Positions 59,972-64,000 of a stretch of 64,000 nt of DNA are shown here, piece after piece. Origin of the DNA: Desulfovibrio sp. JC010. GTDB taxonomy: Bacteria; Desulfobacterota; Desulfovibrionia; Desulfovibrionales; Desulfovibrionaceae. Position 1 is the first letter of the stretch. Each line of letters opens with the position of its first letter. Location: assembly GCF_010470675.1 (NCBI RefSeq), contig NZ_VOIQ01000012.1, positions 1 to 64,000 of the forward strand. Reading direction: 5' to 3'. Both the position numbers and the translations under genes were made by a program. The notes beneath the pieces were generated by a model. It saw only the letters and a list, made by a program, of their open reading frames with translations, ran no database searches and was not told the origin of the DNA.

Positions 59972-60005
59972 TCCGTTCGGGTAAACCATTTCCGAGGGTT
60001 TGAAA

Positions 60006-60422
60006 ATGACCAGTAGCGATAAGCAGATAAAACTTCTCATAGTCGACGACGAAGTCGGTTTTGCTGAAGTATTGCGCAAGCGTCTGGGGCGGCGGGGCAT
60101 TGAGGTTGAAACCGCATACAGAGGAGAAGACGCGGTCCGGATGCTGAAGGAAAAGCATTTTGACGTAGCCCTGCTTGATCTCAAGCTCGAAGGAATGGAC
60201 GGGATAGAGATTTTAAAGGTTTTCAAAATGCTGGACCCGGATCTGCCGGTTTTGATGCTTACCGGACACGGCTGCGAAAAGGCTGCTGCGGAAAGTGTCA
60301 GGCTGGGGGTTGCGGACTATCTTTCGAAGCCGATCGAGTTCAGCCTGCTGCTAGAAAAAGTAGAGCAGGCATACAACCGCAAGGAGGTGCCCGATGGACA
60401 GAATAAGGGTTCTTCTGGTTGA
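60006..60422 (+). CDS. Single-domain response regulator 2 of the TauE operon
   Basis: A 138-residue receiver: acidic pair in LIVDDEVGF, Asp in VALLDLKLEGMDG, Thr in MLTGHGC and Lys in LSKPIE. It has no output domain. I start it at ATG 60006 (GAGGG seven bases upstream) rather than at the TTG at 60000. Paralogous to its neighbours; note the LE in place of MP after the active-site loop. Confidence 0.9.
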   Translation: MTSSDKQIKLLIVDDEVGFAEVLRKRLGRRGIEVETAYRGEDAVRMLKEKHFDVALLDLKLEGMDGIEILKVFKMLDPDLPVLMLTGHGCEKAAAESVRLGVADYLSKPIEFSLLLEKVEQAYNRKEVPDGQNKGSSG

Positions 60423-60771
60423 TGATGAAGTTGATTTTTCCCGTGTCCTAGCCCGCAGGCTGGGAAGGCGGGGGCTGAACGTAATCACGGCTTCCGGAGC
60501 CGACGAGGCCGTACTGGCCCTGAAGGAACACCCGGTGGACGTGGTGCTGCTGGATATAAAAATGCCCGGCAGGGACGGAGTCCAGCTGCTTGGAGAAATA
60601 AAAAGGCAGTATCCCGGAATAGCGGTCGTAATGCTTACGGCCCACGCTGAATCGGATCTGATCATTTCCTGCATGGCTATGGGAGCCTGTGATTATCTCC
60701 TGAAGCCGACTGATGCGGATGAAATTGTCCTGAAGCTCAAGGATGCCGCCTTAGGATGTAACAACCAATGA
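60394..60771 (+). CDS. Single-domain response regulator 3 of the TauE operon
   Basis: A 125-residue receiver: acidic pair in LLVDDEVDF, Asp in VVLLDIKMPG, Thr in MLTAHAE and Lys in LLKPTD. It starts inside the preceding gene (AAGGAGG at 60381-60387), so translation is coupled, and it ends 16 bp before the TauE start. Three receivers behind one kinase suggest a branched or buffered phosphorelay. Confidence 0.92.
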   Translation: MDRIRVLLVDDEVDFSRVLARRLGRRGLNVITASGADEAVLALKEHPVDVVLLDIKMPGRDGVQLLGEIKRQYPGIAVVMLTAHAESDLIISCMAMGACDYLLKPTDADEIVLKLKDAALGCNNQ

Positions 60772-60787
60772 CAATGTGAGGATAACC

Positions 60788-62068
60788 ATGGGTTTTTTCA
60801 ATCAATGGGGTAAGTTTATGATGGCCGGGGCCGGATATATGGCCCGCTGGGAAATAGACAACGCCAAGGCAATCATGGGCAGCAGCAGGCTGCGTATGCT
60901 TCTGGGGTTGATGCTTATTCCCGTAATTCTGGGCGGTATCGCGTTCGCCGACGATATCGCGCCTATTCTGCCTGATCTGCTGGGCGGCAAAAAGTCCTAC
61001 AGCCCGGCTTTCTACAGCTTTGGTATTTTTATGGTTTCCATCGCCATCGGTATGGGAGCCGGACTGATTACCGGCTGTATCGGCGCGGGTGGTGGTTTTA
61101 TCATTGCTCCCGCTCTCATGAGTGCCGGGATCAAGGGTATTCTGGCCGTAGGTACCGATCTCTTCCACATTTTCGCCAAGGCGATCATGGGTAGCGTAAT
61201 CCACCGTAAGATGGGTAACGTTTCCGTGCCGCTGGCGGTGGTTTTCCTGATCGGGGCCATTCTCGGTGCCACGGCGGGCGGGATAATCAACCGTGTTCTT
61301 TATGAGATCAACCCGGTTCTCTCGGATGCATTCATCACTACCGTGTATTCACTCATGCTCGGCTTTCTCGGAAGCTACGCCATGATTGACTACCTGAAAG
61401 CACGCAAGTCCGACACCGGCGGCTGTGCCCACGGTGGCAGTGAAGGTGCCGATCTCGGCGCACTCTCAAAGTCCCTGCAGGGAATCAACTTTCCGCCCAT
61501 GGTCAAGTTTGATCAGGACCTCGTGCCCGGCGGACGCCAGATTTCCTGGGTATTCCTTGTTATCTCCGGCGCGCTGGTAGGTCTTGCTGCAGGTATCATG
61601 GGTGTGGGCGGCGGATTCCTGACCTTCCCCATCTTTGTCTACGTGCTCGGTGTTTCTTCCATGACCACCGTCGGTACCGACATCTTCCAGATCGTCTTTA
61701 CCGCCGGATTCGCTTCCATCAGCCAGTACGCCATTTACGGTTTTATCTTCTACACTCTGGCCATGGGCATGCTGCTCGGTTCCCTGCTGGGTATCCAGAT
61801 CGGCGCGCTGGTGACCAAGGTTGTCCCCGGAATCACCATTCGCGGCTTCTACGCCATGGCGGTGCTGGCCGGATTTGTAAACCGTATCTTCGCCCTGCCC
61901 GGCAAGCTCGGTGAAATGGGGTACATACCCATCTCCCCGGCCATGGGCAGCCTGCTGGACACAATCGGTATCTGGGCGTTCTTTGTGGTCATCGGCGGGT
62001 TCTCCGTCTGGGTAATCGGAACCTTCCTTATGAATATCAGGAACCTCAAGGTTGAGGAGGCACGTTAA
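60788..62068 (+). CDS. TauE/SafE-family permease
   Basis: A 426-residue inner-membrane protein. Two homologous halves each carry a Gly-rich motif (IGAGGGFIIAPAL near residue 100; MGVGGGFLTFPIF near 275), each followed by a GTDLF or GTDIF segment. There is a cytosolic loop with Cys/His (TGGCAHGG) in the middle and an extra N-terminal segment. The family moves sulfite, sulfonates or sulfoacetate-type anions, which fits a sulfur-metabolising host, but the substrate is inferred only. Start ATG 60788 (GAGG upstream). Confidence 0.9.
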   Translation: MGFFNQWGKFMMAGAGYMARWEIDNAKAIMGSSRLRMLLGLMLIPVILGGIAFADDIAPILPDLLGGKKSYSPAFYSFGIFMVSIAIGMGAGLITGCIGAGGGFIIAPALMSAGIKGILAVGTDLFHIFAKAIMGSVIHRKMGNVSVPLAVVFLIGAILGATAGGIINRVLYEINPVLSDAFITTVYSLMLGFLGSYAMIDYLKARKSDTGGCAHGGSEGADLGALSKSLQGINFPPMVKFDQDLVPGGRQISWVFLVISGALVGLAAGIMGVGGGFLTFPIFVYVLGVSSMTTVGTDIFQIVFTAGFASISQYAIYGFIFYTLAMGMLLGSLLGIQIGALVTKVVPGITIRGFYAMAVLAGFVNRIFALPGKLGEMGYIPISPAMGSLLDTIGIWAFFVVIGGFSVWVIGTFLMNIRNLKVEEAR

Positions 62069-62069
62069 A

Positions 62070-62756
62070 ATGATCGTCAACAAGAAAGAATTCACCGGCG
62101 GTTTTGCTCTGCTCGCTCTCTTCTTTGTGGTGCTGGCCGTCATGTTCCAGCCCATGTTTGAGGGCAAGAATGCCATGGCCTACCTTGATGCCATGTACAA
62201 TTCCATCTCCAAGGGATCGGTGAACTATATTCCCGACCTGCGTGAGAATGTGAAAACCATCAACGGCAAGGACGTAAGTCTTAAGCTCACCTATTCCACT
62301 GCGGTACAGGCTCAGCAGTCAGCAAAGCTGTTCGAAACCGCCGGAGTGCAGGCGGCTTTAAACGGCAAGGAGCTGGCAGTAAGCGGTTCCATCTCGGCCA
62401 TACTTGATTCCTGCCTTGATGATGCAGATCTCATGTATCACAACAAGGGCGGGGAAGTTTCCGACAAGTACGGTGTAGAGCCGCGCCGGGCCACCTTCAA
62501 CTGGTGGACCAGTCTCGGACTCATGGAGAAGGCCCTTAACGACCAGAGTGAGTTCAAGATGGCCAAGGTTTCTTCCACGGTCATGAAGAAGGGCGTGGAA
62601 ACCGCATACAATTATTATGAAATCGAACCCTTGAATATCATGGATGAGCTTTGGCTGGTCATCTTCTCACTGGTATTCTACGTGGTCTACACATTATGGT
62701 ACGGCTTTGCCATCCTCTTCGTATTCGAAGGATGGGGCTTGAATCTCGGCCACTGA
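62070..62756 (+). CDS. Conserved membrane protein of the TauE operon
   Basis: A 228-residue protein I do not recognise. One membrane segment lies near the N-terminus (residues 12-30) and one near the C-terminus (FSLVFYVVYTLWYGFAILFV). A periplasmic domain of about 150 residues sits between them. It is immediately adjacent to the TauE gene (1-bp gap), so it may be an accessory or sensor subunit of that permease. ATG 62070 follows GAGGAGG. Confidence 0.65.
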   Translation: MIVNKKEFTGGFALLALFFVVLAVMFQPMFEGKNAMAYLDAMYNSISKGSVNYIPDLRENVKTINGKDVSLKLTYSTAVQAQQSAKLFETAGVQAALNGKELAVSGSISAILDSCLDDADLMYHNKGGEVSDKYGVEPRRATFNWWTSLGLMEKALNDQSEFKMAKVSSTVMKKGVETAYNYYEIEPLNIMDELWLVIFSLVFYVVYTLWYGFAILFVFEGWGLNLGH

Positions 62757-62784
62757 TGCATTGACCTGATGCAATAGGCGGCTT

Positions 62785-62818
62785 GCACGGCCCGGGTACC
62801 TCCAGTGCCGGGCCGTGC
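62785..62818 (+). terminator. GC-rich hairpin ending the TauE operon
   Basis: GCACGGCCCGG and CCGGGCCGTGC form an 11-bp stem 28 bp after the last stop codon. The tail TCTTCAC is a weak T-run, but it is the only terminator candidate before the next gene. Confidence 0.6.
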
Positions 62819-62910
62819 TCTTCACAATATAAAAAACGGGGCTGTTATTATTGCGGAAAATGTTTACTCGGACCTGATTTCCCCCTATCCTTTAAGATGA
62901 GGGTATTACA

Positions 62911-64000
62911 ATGAATCTTCAGGAATATTACGACACCATAATGCAGCTGAGCCACGGGATAGTGGTTACCTTGGATTTGAACGGGGAAATCATCCACGGC
63001 AATACCCGGTTGGAGAAACTGACCGGATACTCCATGAAAGAACTGGCCGGTAAGGACTGGTTTGAGACGTTTGTTACACGGGATGAACGGGAAGATGCCC
63101 GCAGGGAAGTTTTCAATAAAGCAAAAGAAAACAGGATTTCTAAAATTTCCGGGGATATCCGCACTCGTGGCGGAAGCAAGATCTATATCGACTGGAATAT
63201 CAAGCAGCTTACGGATTCCAGATCCGAAGTGGTCAGTATCTTATGCGTCGGGCAGGATGTCACCACCCATATGCAGCGTCAGAAAGGGCTGCTCCACGAG
63301 CGTTTCACCCTCATTGAACGCAACAAGGAACTGAACTGTCTTTTTGAGATTTCCAAGCTGGGCGGTGATCTTGACCTGAACCTGAATGAAACTATGGACC
63401 GTATTGTCCAGATGATGCCTTCCGGGTTTCAGAGGCCGGAAAAGACCCACATTCGGCTGCGTATCGGAAACCTCAGCTGGGAGACTCCCGGATACCGTAA
63501 AACGGATAATTTTCTGGTGGAGGCCGTGGATGCCCACCGGGATATTCGCGGGACCATTACTGTGGCTGTAGAAGGCCCGGAAAACGGCAGCAGGCCGGTA
63601 TTTATCGATGATGAAAAAGACCTGCTTATGACTGCGGCCCAGCAGATAGCCATTGTTGTGGCTAAAAAAGAGATTAAATCCGCAGCAAAGGAATTGGAAC
63701 AGCAGTTGCGGCAGGCAGACCGTCTGGCCAAGATCGGACAGTTTTCCGCCGGGGTGGCCCATGAAATAAATGAGCCGCTCTCCAATATCCTCGGTTATGC
63801 CCAGTTGGCCCTGCAGACCCCGGAACTGCCGGAACAGGTGCGTATGGATCTGGGAATGATTGTGGATTCATCGCTGCACGCGCGGGAGATCATCAAGAAG
63901 CTGATGTTTTTCAGCAGGCAGCTGCCCCCGCAGTTTATTCCCACTGATCTCAACGAAACAATTGCCGAGGCCCTGCGGATCACCGAAACTGCGGCCAAGC
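62911..64000 (+). CDS. PAS-domain sensor histidine kinase (partial, runs off the window)
   Basis: An open frame of 363 codons with no stop before the window end. The N-terminal PAS/PAC domain (residues 1-120, LEKLTGYSMKELAGKDW) is followed by a GAF-like region (about 140-260), a coiled coil, and a HisKA domain with the phospho-His in AGVAHEINEPLSNILGY. The HATPase domain should follow beyond the window. GAGGG precedes ATG 62911. It may be functionally linked to the operon upstream, but it follows a hairpin and has its own start region. Confidence 0.88.
   Translation, partial: MNLQEYYDTIMQLSHGIVVTLDLNGEIIHGNTRLEKLTGYSMKELAGKDWFETFVTRDEREDARREVFNKAKENRISKISGDIRTRGGSKIYIDWNIKQLTDSRSEVVSILCVGQDVTTHMQRQKGLLHERFTLIERNKELNCLFEISKLGGDLDLNLNETMDRIVQMMPSGFQRPEKTHIRLRIGNLSWETPGYRKTDNFLVEAVDAHRDIRGTITVAVEGPENGSRPVFIDDEKDLLMTAAQQIAIVVAKKEIKSAAKELEQQLRQADRLAKIGQFSAGVAHEINEPLSNILGYAQLALQTPELPEQVRMDLGMIVDSSLHAREIIKKLMFFSRQLPPQFIPTDLNETIAEALRITETAAK

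Overview
This 64 kb window looks like chromosomal DNA of a marine sulfate reducer of the Desulfovibrionaceae (Maridesulfovibrio/Desulfovibrio-like). That is an inference from the gene set: flavin-dependent thymidylate synthase, a MobA-MoeA fusion, stand-alone flavodoxin-ferredoxin proteins, many two-component proteins, a DUF1538/PII module, and dispersed 3'-end palindromes of a kind I associate with these genomes. Coding density is high, genes lie on both strands, and no complete insertion sequence, prophage, rRNA operon or CRISPR array is visible.

Layout. 0-6 kb: an EFR1-type flavodoxin-ferredoxin divergent from an AraC regulator; a minus-strand operon of ECF transporter T and A subunits, a 3D-domain lipoprotein and a Cys-rich repeat protein; then a methyltransferase and two unrecognised genes. 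6-19 kb: DDAH-type hydrolase, glycosyltransferase, TPR membrane protein, DUF401 permease, cyclophilin, HD-GYP response regulator, ferredoxin, STAS-fusion protein, branched-chain amino-acid-type binding protein, leucyl aminopeptidase and parvulin. 19-25 kb: asparaginase, PAS histidine kinase, TypA and ThyX. 25-28.4 kb: an AT-rich region with inverted DnaA-like boxes, a divergent DnaA, and a DnaA-like protein made of domains I and IV without the ATPase. 28-34 kb: PIN-PhoH protein, MobA-MoeA fusion, a second EFR1 protein, a DUF3574 lipoprotein and an orphan BrnA-type antitoxin. 34-40 kb: a complete peptide ABC transporter operon. 40-47 kb: NadR-like kinase plus PnuC, a YgeA-like racemase, a LysE exporter, an MFS transporter and a cytosine deaminase, a duplicated fragment of the LysE gene, an SGNH hydrolase, then tRNA-Thr and tRNA-Pro. 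47-54 kb: Omp85-like barrel, an atypical PEP-synthase-like protein and a FecR-RTX secreted protein.

54-63 kb is the most system-like part. Two divergent operons share a 0.6 kb control region. Leftward: receiver, two DUF1538 membrane proteins, a PII-like protein, a CBS protein and a 52-residue zinc ribbon. Rightward: sensor kinase, three single-domain receivers, a TauE/SafE permease and a small membrane protein. The rightward operon has a textbook sigma-54 promoter, the leftward one a weaker match, and direct and inverted repeats lie between them. All four receivers look like close paralogues. The simplest reading is one phosphorelay-controlled transport system with nucleotide-sensing (PII/CBS) control of the DUF1538 part. 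Substrates cannot be read from the sequence. The window ends inside another PAS histidine kinase.
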